This document shows positions 52,876-60,669 of a stretch of DNA of 64,000 bases, one piece after another. The DNA is from Flavobacterium salmonis (GTDB taxonomy: Bacteria > Bacteroidota > Bacteroidia > Flavobacteriales > Flavobacteriaceae). Where the stretch lies: NCBI RefSeq assembly GCF_903819435.1, contig NZ_CAIJDP010000071.1:186001-250000 (forward strand), given 5' to 3'. The notes beneath the pieces are model-generated. The model saw nothing but the letters and a program-made list of their open reading frames with translations. It did no database searches and was not told the origin of the DNA. The stretch's first letter is position 1. Each line of letters begins with the position of its first letter. Made by a program: the position numbers and the translations under genes.

Positions 52876-53340
52876 ATGAAAGAAAATTTTATAAAATCCA
52901 TTAATGAATATCAAAATATAATTCACAAAATTTGCAGGCTATATAGAAACAGCCATGAAGACCGTGAAGATTTATTTCAGGAAATAGTTTATCAATTATG
53001 GAAATCATATCCTAAATTTAAAGGAGAATCAAAAATAAGCACCTGGATATACCGGGTTGCTTTTAATACCTCAATAGTTACATTTAGAAAAAATAAAATC
53101 TCTATTTCTAACTATAAAAATATTCCCGAAAAGTTCCATCCTACACTAGAAAATTCATATTCGGAAAACGAAGAACGCATTTTTGAACTTCTTAGTAAAT
53201 TAAATAGTATTGAAAAATCTATTATCACACTTTATCTCGAAGATTATAATTATGAAGAAATTGCGACTATAATTGGGATATCCGAAAATAATGTAGGAGT
53301 CAAACTGAACAGAATCAAAAACAAATTAAAAATAAAATAA
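52876..53340 (+). CDS. ECF-type RNA polymerase sigma factor
   Basis: A 154-residue sigma-70 family protein from ATG 52876 (a TTG one codon earlier is rejected). Region 2 reads SHEDREDLFQEIVYQLWKSY then KFKGESKISTWIYRVAFN, and region 4 reads SIEKSIITLYLEDYNYEEIA and IGISENNVGVKLNRIKNKL. It ends 1 bp before the membrane-protein gene that follows, so the two are coupled. The partner is the likely anti-sigma factor. The signal and regulon are unknown. Confidence 0.9.
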   Translation: MKENFIKSINEYQNIIHKICRLYRNSHEDREDLFQEIVYQLWKSYPKFKGESKISTWIYRVAFNTSIVTFRKNKISISNYKNIPEKFHPTLENSYSENEERIFELLSKLNSIEKSIITLYLEDYNYEEIATIIGISENNVGVKLNRIKNKLKIK

Positions 53341-53341
53341 T

Positions 53342-53884
53342 ATGGACTTACAGAGCTTAAAAACAAACTGGAGTAAAATGAACTATTTACCAAAAAATGA
53401 TATGGAATTAGAAAAAATGACTTCAATAAAAAATCATCCTGTCTTGAAAAAAATAAAAACAAAACTTATAATTGAAACTTTGGCTATTAGCATTTTCTTG
53501 CTAACATATTACAGTGGATTCGACGGTGATAAAAAACCTCTTTACGCTAATATTCTTCTTATTTTTAGTGCCATTGCATATATTATCAACGGTTTATTGA
53601 GTTTACAGGTAATTCAAAAACCAATTCAGGGAGAAAACTTAAAGGAATCAATTTACACTTATTATAAAAAAGTAAAGACTATTTCAAAAATTTCTTTGAG
53701 CATTACAATAATATACACTGCTAGTCTGTTACTCTTTTTTGGGTTTGCAATCAATTTTAGAGGAGAAAAAAAATGGATACTGTTATTTGGTATTATTGTA
53801 CTAATCCAACTACTATTTTTGTCATCCAGAATTTGGAAATCCTGGCTGGAAAAGTTAAAAATCGAAATCGAAAATTTTACCTAA
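53342..53884 (+). CDS. Membrane protein, probable anti-sigma partner
   Basis: A 180-residue protein that begins 1 bp after the sigma factor gene. The N-terminus (MDLQSLKTNWSKMNYLPKND) is a cytoplasmic helical segment, followed by four hydrophobic stretches near 45-60, 68-88, 120-140 and 148-165. No zinc-binding HxxxCxxC motif is seen, so it is not a classical ZAS anti-sigma factor. The tight coupling and the cytoplasmic N-terminus suggest that it sequesters the sigma factor at the membrane. This is an inference from position. Confidence 0.65.
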   Translation: MDLQSLKTNWSKMNYLPKNDMELEKMTSIKNHPVLKKIKTKLIIETLAISIFLLTYYSGFDGDKKPLYANILLIFSAIAYIINGLLSLQVIQKPIQGENLKESIYTYYKKVKTISKISLSITIIYTASLLLFFGFAINFRGEKKWILLFGIIVLIQLLFLSSRIWKSWLEKLKIEIENFT

Positions 53885-54086
53885 TCCACTCTATACTTTT
53901 TATTAGTGTACTTAAAAACTAAAAAGTGTTAGTAGTAAATTGAGTAAGAAAAACGAGCAAACCTGAATTTAAGTCAACCTTTACTAAAACATTGTCAAAA
54001 TTTAAACTTATTCTCTAATTAAGTGCCTTCAAAATTGCTTTTTTGCTGTAATAAAAATAAATTTATATTACATTAAAAATGACAAA

Positions 54087-54833
54087 ATGGAAAACACCCC
54101 TATATTTTTCGCAGACGGCGAAAGCCCGAAAATGATTGATGCCTTTAAAAGAGCGCAGGAAACCTTTAAGTATTTCTGGAGAGAATTATCCTGGGAATAC
54201 CGTCGTATCATTCCCGGACTCGATGTTGCCTGTGTAAAACTGGCTTTTACACAGGAAATTGAGAATGAAACAATCGTTGAGCACATGTGGATCAATGACA
54301 TCAACTTTGATGGCGAAAAAATATATGGAATTTTGGTTAATGACCCTAACGAATTAACAAATGTAAATAATGGCGATGAAGTAGAAATTCCGTTTAATCA
54401 GATAAGCGACTGGTTATTTGCAACGCAAGGCAAAACATATGGAGGATTTACCATTCAGGCGATGCGTTCCGAAATGACTCAAAAAGAACGAGAAGAACAT
54501 GACGATGCCTGGGGTATGGATTTTGGAGATTTTAATAATATTCTGGTTGTATATGAACAAAAGGAAAACCCTCAAAATATAACTGAACATCCTATGAGCA
54601 TCAATATGAAAGAAAGTCTGGAAGATTTCATCAAAAACAATCCTATGGAGCTTACTTCAAAAGATGAATTGGGCTACACCTTTTTACATCGGGAAACAAT
54701 TGCCGGAAACCGCACTTCTGTTGAAGTTTTGCTAAAATCAGGTGCCGACATTCATGCAAAAACCAATAACGGCAAAACAGCACTCGATTTTGCCAGACAA
54801 CTAAACTGGGAACATTTAATTTCGCTTTTTTAA
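54087..54833 (+). CDS. DUF2314 domain protein with ankyrin repeats
   Basis: A 248-residue cytoplasmic protein. The DUF2314 domain covers about 1-170 (DAFKRAQETFKYFWRELSWE, EHMWINDINFDGEKIYGILV, EVEIPFNQISDWLF). The C-terminus carries ankyrin-type repeats (DELGYTFLHRETIAGNRTSV, VLLKSGADIHAKTNNGKTAL). Both modules occur in immunity proteins of polymorphic toxin systems and in protein-binding roles. A SUFU-domain gene follows at 17 bp. No toxin gene is near, so these may be orphan immunity genes. Confidence 0.82.
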   Translation: MENTPIFFADGESPKMIDAFKRAQETFKYFWRELSWEYRRIIPGLDVACVKLAFTQEIENETIVEHMWINDINFDGEKIYGILVNDPNELTNVNNGDEVEIPFNQISDWLFATQGKTYGGFTIQAMRSEMTQKEREEHDDAWGMDFGDFNNILVVYEQKENPQNITEHPMSINMKESLEDFIKNNPMELTSKDELGYTFLHRETIAGNRTSVEVLLKSGADIHAKTNNGKTALDFARQLNWEHLISLF

Positions 54834-54850
54834 ACAGATACAGCTACATT

Positions 54851-55495
54851 ATGACATTAGAAGATTACAAAAAGCAGTTTACAGAAGACGATACTGTCGG
54901 ATGGCTCGAAATAGACAAAGAGTTTGAACGCCTTTATCCAGGTCAGGAACCGAAACATTATGCCCCGGCAATCAGTTATATGCTTGGAGGAGATAATCCG
55001 CTTGATGGAGTTAGCGTTTACGAGAGCAAAAAACAAACAGACCATTTTCACTTTATCACTTATGGATTTTCAGAATTATATTATGATGAAGAAAAAGTAG
55101 CAGGCGAATTCAGCAAATGGGGATTTGAACTCACCTTTAGATTAAAGCCTTTCGAAAAAGATAACGGAAATCCCTCCTGGGCAATTGCGCTTTTGCAGAA
55201 TATTGCAAAGTACGTTTTTAGCAGTGGAAAATGGTTTGAAGAGTATCATTTCATGCCTGCCAATGGTCCAATACGGCTGGAGACTGACACTGATATTACA
55301 GCTTTGGTTTTTGTTGAAGATCCTGAAATCCCTAAAAAACTAACACCTCACGGAGAAGTTTCATTTTTGCAGATAGTAGGCATAACGAAGTCAGAATATG
55401 AATCCCTTTTAGAGAATCCCGGAACAGCAGAAGCACTTGTAAATAAATTAAAGGAAAACAATCCATTGTTAATAACAGATTTAAACAGAAAATAA
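54851..55495 (+). CDS. Suppressor-of-fused (SUFU) domain protein
   Basis: A 214-residue SUFU-family protein. Typical motifs are DHFHFITYGFSELYYDEEKV, FSKWGFELTFRLKP and the tail FLQIVGITKSEYESL. Bacterial SUFU proteins are commonly immunity proteins, with the core fold conserved from animal Suppressor of fused. It follows the DUF2314-ankyrin gene by 17 bp. Its TAA overlaps an ATG (55495) that opens a frameshifted fragment. Confidence 0.85.
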   Translation: MTLEDYKKQFTEDDTVGWLEIDKEFERLYPGQEPKHYAPAISYMLGGDNPLDGVSVYESKKQTDHFHFITYGFSELYYDEEKVAGEFSKWGFELTFRLKPFEKDNGNPSWAIALLQNIAKYVFSSGKWFEEYHFMPANGPIRLETDTDITALVFVEDPEIPKKLTPHGEVSFLQIVGITKSEYESLLENPGTAEALVNKLKENNPLLITDLNRK

Positions 55496-55739
55496 TGGTA
55501 CATTTATTCTATTCACATCTGGTTTTTATTCCGCCATCATCATTACAGAAGCTGCAGAAATAGCCGATTACAGAACAACAGACTGGAATGAAAATACTTT
55601 TGACAAAGAAAAGCTTAAGGCCTCTGCAAAACGATTTGAAATTTGGAGAGATCCCGATTTTGACATGGATTATTTTAATGACAGTCTTTTTAATCAACTA
55701 CTAAGCAACCCTTTAACAAAACCTGTATCTCTTAAGTAA
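55485..55739 (+). pseudogene. Frameshifted or start-less fragment after the SUFU gene
   Basis: A frame without its own ATG runs from 55485 to TAA at 55737 and encodes FTSGFYSAIIITEAAEIADY, RTTDWNENTFDKEKLKASAK and RFEIWRDPDFDMDYFNDSLF-like sequence that looks coding. The ATG at 55495 that overlaps the SUFU stop is in another frame and meets a stop after 23 codons. A one-base insertion or deletion near 55520 would join the two. I do not recognise the family. It may be a decayed third gene of the immunity-like unit. Confidence 0.5.
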
Positions 55740-55760
55740 ACTATCCTAAATTTTTAACCC

Positions 55761-56177
55761 ATGAAAAAGTTTACTTTACTATTGATTTTCGCAGTCCTTA
55801 TTTCCTGCAGTAATGATGATAAAGATGTATCGTCTAAAAATAATTTAAACGGCCGATGGAACTGGATTCTTACCTCCGGAGGTTTTGGTGGCGGATCATT
55901 AACTCCTGAAAAGCTAAATCAAACAATGATTATTGAATTCTCAGGTACTTCTTTAAAAACTTATATAAATGACAATCTGTCTAAAACCCAAAAATTTTCA
56001 ATTCAGAGCAAACCATCAATTTTTGGCGGCAAGCGAAAAGTAATTGTAATCGATAAAGGGAATTCAGATACTGCTGAGGCTTTCCTTGATCAGTCTTTTG
56101 AAATTATTGGCAAAAAACTCTATTTAAGACAAGAGTGTGTTGATTGCTCTACATCTGAATATGAACGTATAAAATGA
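55761..56177 (+). CDS. Lipocalin-like lipoprotein
   Basis: A 138-residue lipoprotein with lipobox ISC (Cys16). The mature part starts SNDDKDVSSKNNLNGRWNWI, and a Gly-rich turn (TSGGFGGGSLTPEK) is followed by beta-strand-rich sequence with QRECVDC-like paired cysteines near the end (RQECVDCSTSEYERI). Small lipocalin-like lipoproteins of this form are common in Flavobacterium. Function unknown; ligand binding in the envelope is a guess from the fold. Confidence 0.75.
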   Translation: MKKFTLLLIFAVLISCSNDDKDVSSKNNLNGRWNWILTSGGFGGGSLTPEKLNQTMIIEFSGTSLKTYINDNLSKTQKFSIQSKPSIFGGKRKVIVIDKGNSDTAEAFLDQSFEIIGKKLYLRQECVDCSTSEYERIK

Positions 56178-56221
56178 TACTTTTTCTCATTTTTAAATTC
56201 TTATAAAAACGAAACCTCTAC

Positions 56222-56305
56222 TCTAGCCCTGATCGAAGCGGTATCCTCTGGCTGCAGGGTTTACAGGCAGAGATATAGCGCAGAGCAGGACAAAGGGTTC
56301 TGATA
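56222..56305. repeat. Degenerate palindromic flavobacterial repeat
   Basis: The segment CTCTAGCCCTGATCGAAGCG, GTATCCTCTGGCTGCAGGG, AGGCAGAGATATAGCGCAGA, GCAGGACAAAGGG shares the AGCGGTATCC...ATATAGCG...AGCAGGAC arrangement with the dispersed repeat at 46183 read on its other strand. It fills most of the 260-bp gap; no gene is seen in the rest. Confidence 0.45.
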
Positions 56306-56437
56306 AAAATGGATAGTCCTGCTTCTCAATTTCATCATATAAATTGTCCGGATTGATACTAAAATTGTCTTTTTACACCCCTAACCTATTGATATTTAAG
56401 CTTTAAATTTGTTTCATAACTTTTTAAAAAACATAAA

Positions 56438-56926
56438 ATGAGTGTATCAGATTTTAGTACAGTAATACAGGTTGACCAGTCTCCTTCAGCCGTTTTTAAT
56501 GCCGTAACAAACGTTCGTGGCTGGTGGTCAGAAGAAATTGAAGGCGATTCGGCAAAACTCAATGATGAATTCAATTATCATTATGAAGATATTCACCGTT
56601 GTAAAGTTAAATTGACTGAGGTCATTCCGAACCGGAAAATCGTCTGGCTGGTGGAAGAAAACTATTTTAAGTTTACAGAAGATGAAACCGAATGGACTGG
56701 CACAAAACCCACTTTTGAAATAACGGAGAAAAACGCAAAAACAGAGCTTAGGTTTACACACGTTGGTCTGGTTCCCGACTACGAATGTTTTGATATCTGC
56801 AGGGATTCGTGGACCAATTACATTCAGAATAGCTTAAAAAAACTGATAACGACAGGCAAAGGCGAACCGAATGCGAGCGGAAAACCCCAGACCGAAAACG
56901 AAAGAAAACTAAGTGCCGGCGAATAA
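56438..56926 (+). CDS. SRPBCC (AHSA1/START-like) domain protein
   Basis: A 162-residue single-domain protein of the Aha1-C/polyketide-cyclase-like superfamily. Typical strands and helices are DFSTVIQVDQSPSAVFNAVT, NVRGWWSEEIEGDSAKLNDE, NRKIVWLVEENYFKFTE and WTNYIQNSLKKLITTGKGEP. Members bind small hydrophobic molecules. The gene stands alone; the nitroreductase that follows has its own promoter. The ligand is unknown. Confidence 0.85.
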   Translation: MSVSDFSTVIQVDQSPSAVFNAVTNVRGWWSEEIEGDSAKLNDEFNYHYEDIHRCKVKLTEVIPNRKIVWLVEENYFKFTEDETEWTGTKPTFEITEKNAKTELRFTHVGLVPDYECFDICRDSWTNYIQNSLKKLITTGKGEPNASGKPQTENERKLSAGE

Positions 56927-57007
56927 TGCTGTTTTAAAAAACAACAATAAAATGTACTCCGTTACAAAACTGCGCTTACAATTGCCGAAATATTCAGCTT
57001 ATCAGCT

Positions 57008-57015
57008 TAACTTTG
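57008..57015 (+). promoter_or_regulatory. Candidate -7 element of the nitroreductase gene
   Basis: TAACTTTG matches TAnnTTTG and lies 36 bp before the ATG at 57052. An alternative TTG start codon at 57013 lies inside it and is therefore rejected. The nearest TTG upstream (56982) leaves a 23-bp spacer, slightly long. Confidence 0.45.
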
Positions 57016-57051
57016 CAGTCTATAGAACTAAAAACGTTAAAATACAGCATT

Positions 57052-57651
57052 ATGAATATTTTGGAATTAATGAAAAAAAGATACTCTGCTAAGAAGTACA
57101 ACGCTGACAAAGTAATTCCGCAGGAAAAAATCGAAGCTTTGAAAGAGATTTTATACCTAAGCCCTTCTTCTATAAATGTACAGCCATGGAAATTTACCTT
57201 TGTTCAAAATACGGGAGTTAAGGCACAATTAGCAGCGGTTTCGATGCACAATCAGGAAAAAGTAAATCAGGCGCAGCTGGTAGTTGTTTTTAGTGTTGCA
57301 GATGATCTTGATGCTTTTCAGCAAATAGTAAATACTCAGTTCACGGAAGCACGCAGAAACTGGTACAACCAAATGAAAGCAAGTAAGCCTGAAGCGGATT
57401 TAAAAATATGGCTGTCCCAACAAGTATACATAGCTCTGGGAGTTGGTTTGACTGCCAGTATTGCTTTAGGTCTTGATTCTACTGCTATGGAAGGTATCGA
57501 ATCTGACAAATACAAAGAAATTCTTAACATGTCTGATTTTAAACCGTTGTTTGCTATGGCGGTTGGTTATGGCGCTGACGATGATTTTAACCGAATCGAA
57601 GTGATGCCAAAATCGAGAAGATTATTGGACAGTGTGATTGAGAGTATCTAA
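57052..57651 (+). CDS. Nitroreductase family protein (NfsB-like)
   Basis: FMN-dependent NAD(P)H oxidoreductase of 199 residues from ATG 57052 (MNILELMKKRYSAKKYNADK). Family motifs are the FMN-binding RYSAKKY, SPSSINVQPWKF, and the GVGLTASIALGLDSTAMEGIE-like segment ending FAMAVGY. It likely reduces nitroaromatics or quinones in the cytoplasm. It is not obviously in an operon with its neighbours, although the set SRPBCC, nitroreductase, AraC and NmrA-like reductase suggests a general chemical-stress group. Confidence 0.9.
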   Translation: MNILELMKKRYSAKKYNADKVIPQEKIEALKEILYLSPSSINVQPWKFTFVQNTGVKAQLAAVSMHNQEKVNQAQLVVVFSVADDLDAFQQIVNTQFTEARRNWYNQMKASKPEADLKIWLSQQVYIALGVGLTASIALGLDSTAMEGIESDKYKEILNMSDFKPLFAMAVGYGADDDFNRIEVMPKSRRLLDSVIESI

Positions 57652-57699
57652 ATCAATTACAGGCCAGAATAAATATAGCAAACAAATAGAAATCAATTT

Positions 57700-58161
57700 A
57701 TGAAGAGAGCAGCTATAGTTGGGATTACCGTAATTGGCATTTTCTTGTTATTTTTTGGTGCTTTTTATATATTTTTTATAAATATTGATTTTGTTGGACA
57801 CAAAGATCCAAAAACTGTTAAAGAAAACTTGAAAAGGGAAAATAATAAAATACTATCTGCTGAGTACCGAAATGGAACAGACTATTGTAAAATAGATTTA
57901 TTAGACAAAGCAAATATTGAAATTAATGTTGGGAATAGTAAAACAGGAATAATTTTAAATGAAAAATATCATATTTCGGGAGATACAATAATAATCGAAA
58001 AAAACTCCAATGAATTTATAAATGAGGATTTGAAAGAATATATGAACACTGATAAATTCATTATTGCTGATAAACAAATATTATTTGAAGTAGATAAAAA
58101 TAATCAATATAATAAATCAAAAGTAATGGAAGTAAAATTTAATGAAATTCACCAGAAGTAA
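57700..58161 (+). CDS. Membrane-anchored uncharacterised protein
   Basis: A 153-residue protein with an N-terminal membrane helix (AAIVGITVIGIFLLFFGAFY) and a soluble, beta-rich, strongly charged domain rich in Asn/Lys (GTDYCKIDLLDKANIEINVG). I do not recognise the family. AT-richness and Asn/Lys content are higher than in its neighbours, which hints at recent acquisition. It is flanked by the nitroreductase and an AraC regulator gene on the same strand. Confidence 0.6.
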   Translation: MKRAAIVGITVIGIFLLFFGAFYIFFINIDFVGHKDPKTVKENLKRENNKILSAEYRNGTDYCKIDLLDKANIEINVGNSKTGIILNEKYHISGDTIIIEKNSNEFINEDLKEYMNTDKFIIADKQILFEVDKNNQYNKSKVMEVKFNEIHQK

Positions 58162-58210
58162 AAATTATTTGATTTAAAACAATTTTACCAATACAAAATC
58201 GCACTGCTAG

Positions 58211-59089
58211 ATGACCACCGACATCATAGAATTAAATAATTTTATCGTCCTGATCGAGCATTCTAATGCAGAGAAAACCTTTGTACAGAAATGTGAGATC
58301 GACGGTGATGCGGTTGGTTTTGCTTTTTATGGTTCCGGCAATGTCGAGTTAGAAATCAAACATAACAATCAGACCAAATATTTAACCAATACTACCGGCT
58401 TGGCGATTTCATTTTTTGGCAATCAAAAAGTAGCATTTGCCCATAAAATTGCACCCGACAAACCCTTACAATGCATCAGTATTTTTACGAAACTTAAAAA
58501 GCTGCATACATTGCCACAGGTCGAAAAAGAAATTTTCGAAAAACACCTGCCTGAGTTATTAAATCCAAAAGAGCATTTTGTAAAAGGCCCCACTTTTTTT
58601 ATGACTCTCGACATGCAGCTGGCCGTTCAGAAGATTTTCAATACCTCCTACTCCGGCAATACAAGACTGTTATTTTTAAAAAGTCAGGTCAACGAATTAC
58701 TGTTGCATTACTTTGCCCTTTTGTCTGATGCTAAAAAAGTGGAACTGACCGACAAGGACAAAGAGAAACTTTTTCAGGCAAAAGACATCGTGAGCACGCA
58801 ATATTCGAAACCGCCTACTATTTCAGAATTGTCAAGGCTCATCGGACTTAACAGTACCAAATTAAAAAAGAACTTCAAGGAGTTATTTGGGATTCCGATT
58901 TACAAATACATTCACGAAGAGCGGCTGAACAAAGCATATGAACTGCTTTCACAAACCGAAAAAACCGTTCAGGAAGCCGCCTGGGAAGTCGGATACGAAA
59001 GCCTGAGTTCGTTTTCGAATGCTTTTCAGAAAAAGTTTAATTCAAGACCCAACGAAGTAAAAAAACAATTCCTTTCAAACAAATCTTAA
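58211..59089 (+). CDS. AraC-family transcriptional regulator
   Basis: A 292-residue regulator. The N-terminal part (about 1-180) is a beta-rich sensor (GDAVGFAFYGSGNVELEIKH). The C-terminal double helix-turn-helix reads PPTISELSRLIGLNSTKLKK, FKELFGIPIYKYIHEERLNK and ESLSSFSNAFQKKFNSRPNE. It lies 72 bp upstream of the NmrA-like reductase gene in the same direction, so it probably controls that gene and the membrane-protein gene after it. The ligand is unknown. Confidence 0.92.
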   Translation: MTTDIIELNNFIVLIEHSNAEKTFVQKCEIDGDAVGFAFYGSGNVELEIKHNNQTKYLTNTTGLAISFFGNQKVAFAHKIAPDKPLQCISIFTKLKKLHTLPQVEKEIFEKHLPELLNPKEHFVKGPTFFMTLDMQLAVQKIFNTSYSGNTRLLFLKSQVNELLLHYFALLSDAKKVELTDKDKEKLFQAKDIVSTQYSKPPTISELSRLIGLNSTKLKKNFKELFGIPIYKYIHEERLNKAYELLSQTEKTVQEAAWEVGYESLSSFSNAFQKKFNSRPNEVKKQFLSNKS

Positions 59090-59161
59090 TTCTTTTCCGA
59101 CAAATGATTTGGTTATGAGCTGTGCAACTTTGCAGTATCATTAATCTAAAATCATATAAAA

Positions 59162-60010
59162 ATGGAAAATCAGAAAATTTTAGTGCTTGGCGGAAACGGA
59201 AAAACCGGGCGCAGAGTAACGAAACTGCTAAAAGAAATAAGCGACGCCGAGGTTTATGTAGGTTCCAGAAATGGCTTCCCTCCTTTTCACTGGGAAAATC
59301 CCGAAACCTGGCTTGGGGTAATCGAAGGGATTGATACGGTTTATATCACTTTTCAGCCTGATCTGGCTATTCCGTCAGCACCGGAAACCATTCAGAAATT
59401 CACTACTTTGGCCACACAAAACGGCGTTCAGAAAATCGTACTCCTTTCCGGAAGAGGTGAAAAAGAAGCACAGGTTTGCGAAGAAATTGTAAAATCGACT
59501 GCAAAAAACTGGACGATTGTAAGAGCCAGCTGGTTCAGTCAGAATTTTAGCGAAAGTATCTTTTTAGAACCTATTCTGGCTGGTTACGTAGCCATTGCAC
59601 GTGCTAAAACACCAGAACCATTTACCGATGCCGATGATATTGCAGCTGTGGTAACAGAAGCACTTTTAAACGAAAAACACAACGGAAAAACATACGAACT
59701 TACCGGTCCGAGGTTACTCAGTTTTGAACAAGCCGTTGCCAAAATAGCCCAGATTACAGGCAGAGAGATTCAGTTTCAGTCACTTTCTGTAGACGAATAC
59801 ATCGGTATGTTGCGTGAATATCAGATTCCCGAAGATGAACTTTGGCTGGTAAACTATCTTTTCACTGAAGTGTTAGATGGCCGAAATTCCAGCCTCACGC
59901 ACGATATTGAAAAAGTCTTAGGCCGAAAAGCCAAAGATTTTACCGACTACGTAAAAGAAACGGCGCAAACAGGAGTCTGGGATGCTCCTAAACTTGCAGA
60001 AACACCATGA
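59162..60010 (+). CDS. NmrA-like NAD(P)-binding reductase/sensor
   Basis: An atypical short-chain dehydrogenase of 282 residues. The Rossmann motif is ILVLGGNGKTGRRVTKLLKE, followed by IDTVYITFQPD and VRASWFSQNFSESIF, with a C-terminal substrate-like domain. The YxxxK catalytic pair of classical SDRs is not obvious, which is usual for NmrA-like proteins that bind rather than reduce. Its last bases overlap the next gene (ATGA at 60007-60010), so they are coupled. Expression is likely under the upstream AraC protein. Confidence 0.88.
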   Translation: MENQKILVLGGNGKTGRRVTKLLKEISDAEVYVGSRNGFPPFHWENPETWLGVIEGIDTVYITFQPDLAIPSAPETIQKFTTLATQNGVQKIVLLSGRGEKEAQVCEEIVKSTAKNWTIVRASWFSQNFSESIFLEPILAGYVAIARAKTPEPFTDADDIAAVVTEALLNEKHNGKTYELTGPRLLSFEQAVAKIAQITGREIQFQSLSVDEYIGMLREYQIPEDELWLVNYLFTEVLDGRNSSLTHDIEKVLGRKAKDFTDYVKETAQTGVWDAPKLAETP

Positions 60011-60396
60011 ATTATCCAAGAGCTTTCCTGGCGGGCGTTATTGCATGGCTTTGTGTTGTGATTACTTTTTATGTTCTGGAATACATTCCCTTTTTTAAAA
60101 AATCGACGACAGCTCAGGCCTTCATTGCCGCTTTTACCATTATGTTTTATGCCTGGTTTGCCGAGTGGTTGTATTATAAAAAAGCAGCAAAAAAATCTGG
60201 GCTTCTCGTGGGAATCATCATCAACGGATCCGCATTGGTTCTGAACGTTTTAGTAACGGTTTCGCTTATCGAAATTCCAAAAGGAAGTAGTTATCAGACC
60301 TTTTTCAGCAATCCTTTATTATGGATTCTGGCGGTCATTAACGTAGTAACGGTGTTTTTATATTTAAAGCAAAATACAACTGTAAGCGAAAACTAA
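60007..60396 (+). CDS. Four-helix membrane protein coupled to the NmrA-like gene
   Basis: A 129-residue integral membrane protein with four predicted helices (FLAGVIAWLCVVITFYVL, AFIAAFTIMFYAWFAEWL, LLVGIIINGSALVLNVLV, PLLWILAVINVVTVFLYL). It starts inside the 3' end of the NmrA-like gene (ATGA overlap). I do not recognise a named family. The coupling suggests a shared stress or transport role. A terminator and the dispersed repeat follow. Confidence 0.75.
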   Translation: MNYPRAFLAGVIAWLCVVITFYVLEYIPFFKKSTTAQAFIAAFTIMFYAWFAEWLYYKKAAKKSGLLVGIIINGSALVLNVLVTVSLIEIPKGSSYQTFFSNPLLWILAVINVVTVFLYLKQNTTVSEN

Positions 60397-60410
60397 CAAA
60401 CACTATTTCA

Positions 60411-60446
60411 AAATCCGATTTGCGATAAGCAGATCGGATTTTTTAT
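60411..60446 (+). terminator. Intrinsic terminator of the AraC/NmrA-like operon
   Basis: AAATCCGAT (60411-60419) pairs with ATCGGATTT (60433-60441), followed by a T-run. It is the same stem type as at 46151. Confidence 0.85.
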
Positions 60447-60556
60447 AGCATGCCCCGCAGAAAAAGCGGGTCGGGCTATTCGCTAAATTTTTTGTTCCGT
60501 TTCTCTTCACAAAAAGATACCGCTGCTATCCCTCATGTGGCAGTTGGTTTCATAAT
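60446..60556 (+). repeat. Dispersed repeat of about 110 bp, copy 2
   Basis: Near-identical to copy 1 at 46183-46293: CATGCCCCGCAGAAAAAGCG, GGTCGGGCTATTCGCTAAAT, TTCTCTTCACAAAAAGATAC and CGCTGCTATCCCTCATG occur in the same order, with a short difference near GCAGTTGGTTTCATAAT. It lies between an AATCCG-type terminator and the tyrosine recombinase gene, as copy 1 lies between the lpdA terminator and the cassette-like stretch. Confidence 0.8.
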
Positions 60557-60669
60557 AAGCTTCACTTTTCAATACAAAAAGGTTTTCAAAATTAAATTTA
60601 TAAACATCAATCCAAATTAAAATAAAGCAGAATATTCTTATATTTACCTCGTATTTTAATTTAAAAAAA

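Noticed and set aside
57013..57051. TTG start at 57013 for the nitroreductase
   Set aside because: It overlaps a TAnnTTTG promoter element, and ATG 57052 gives the family N-terminus.
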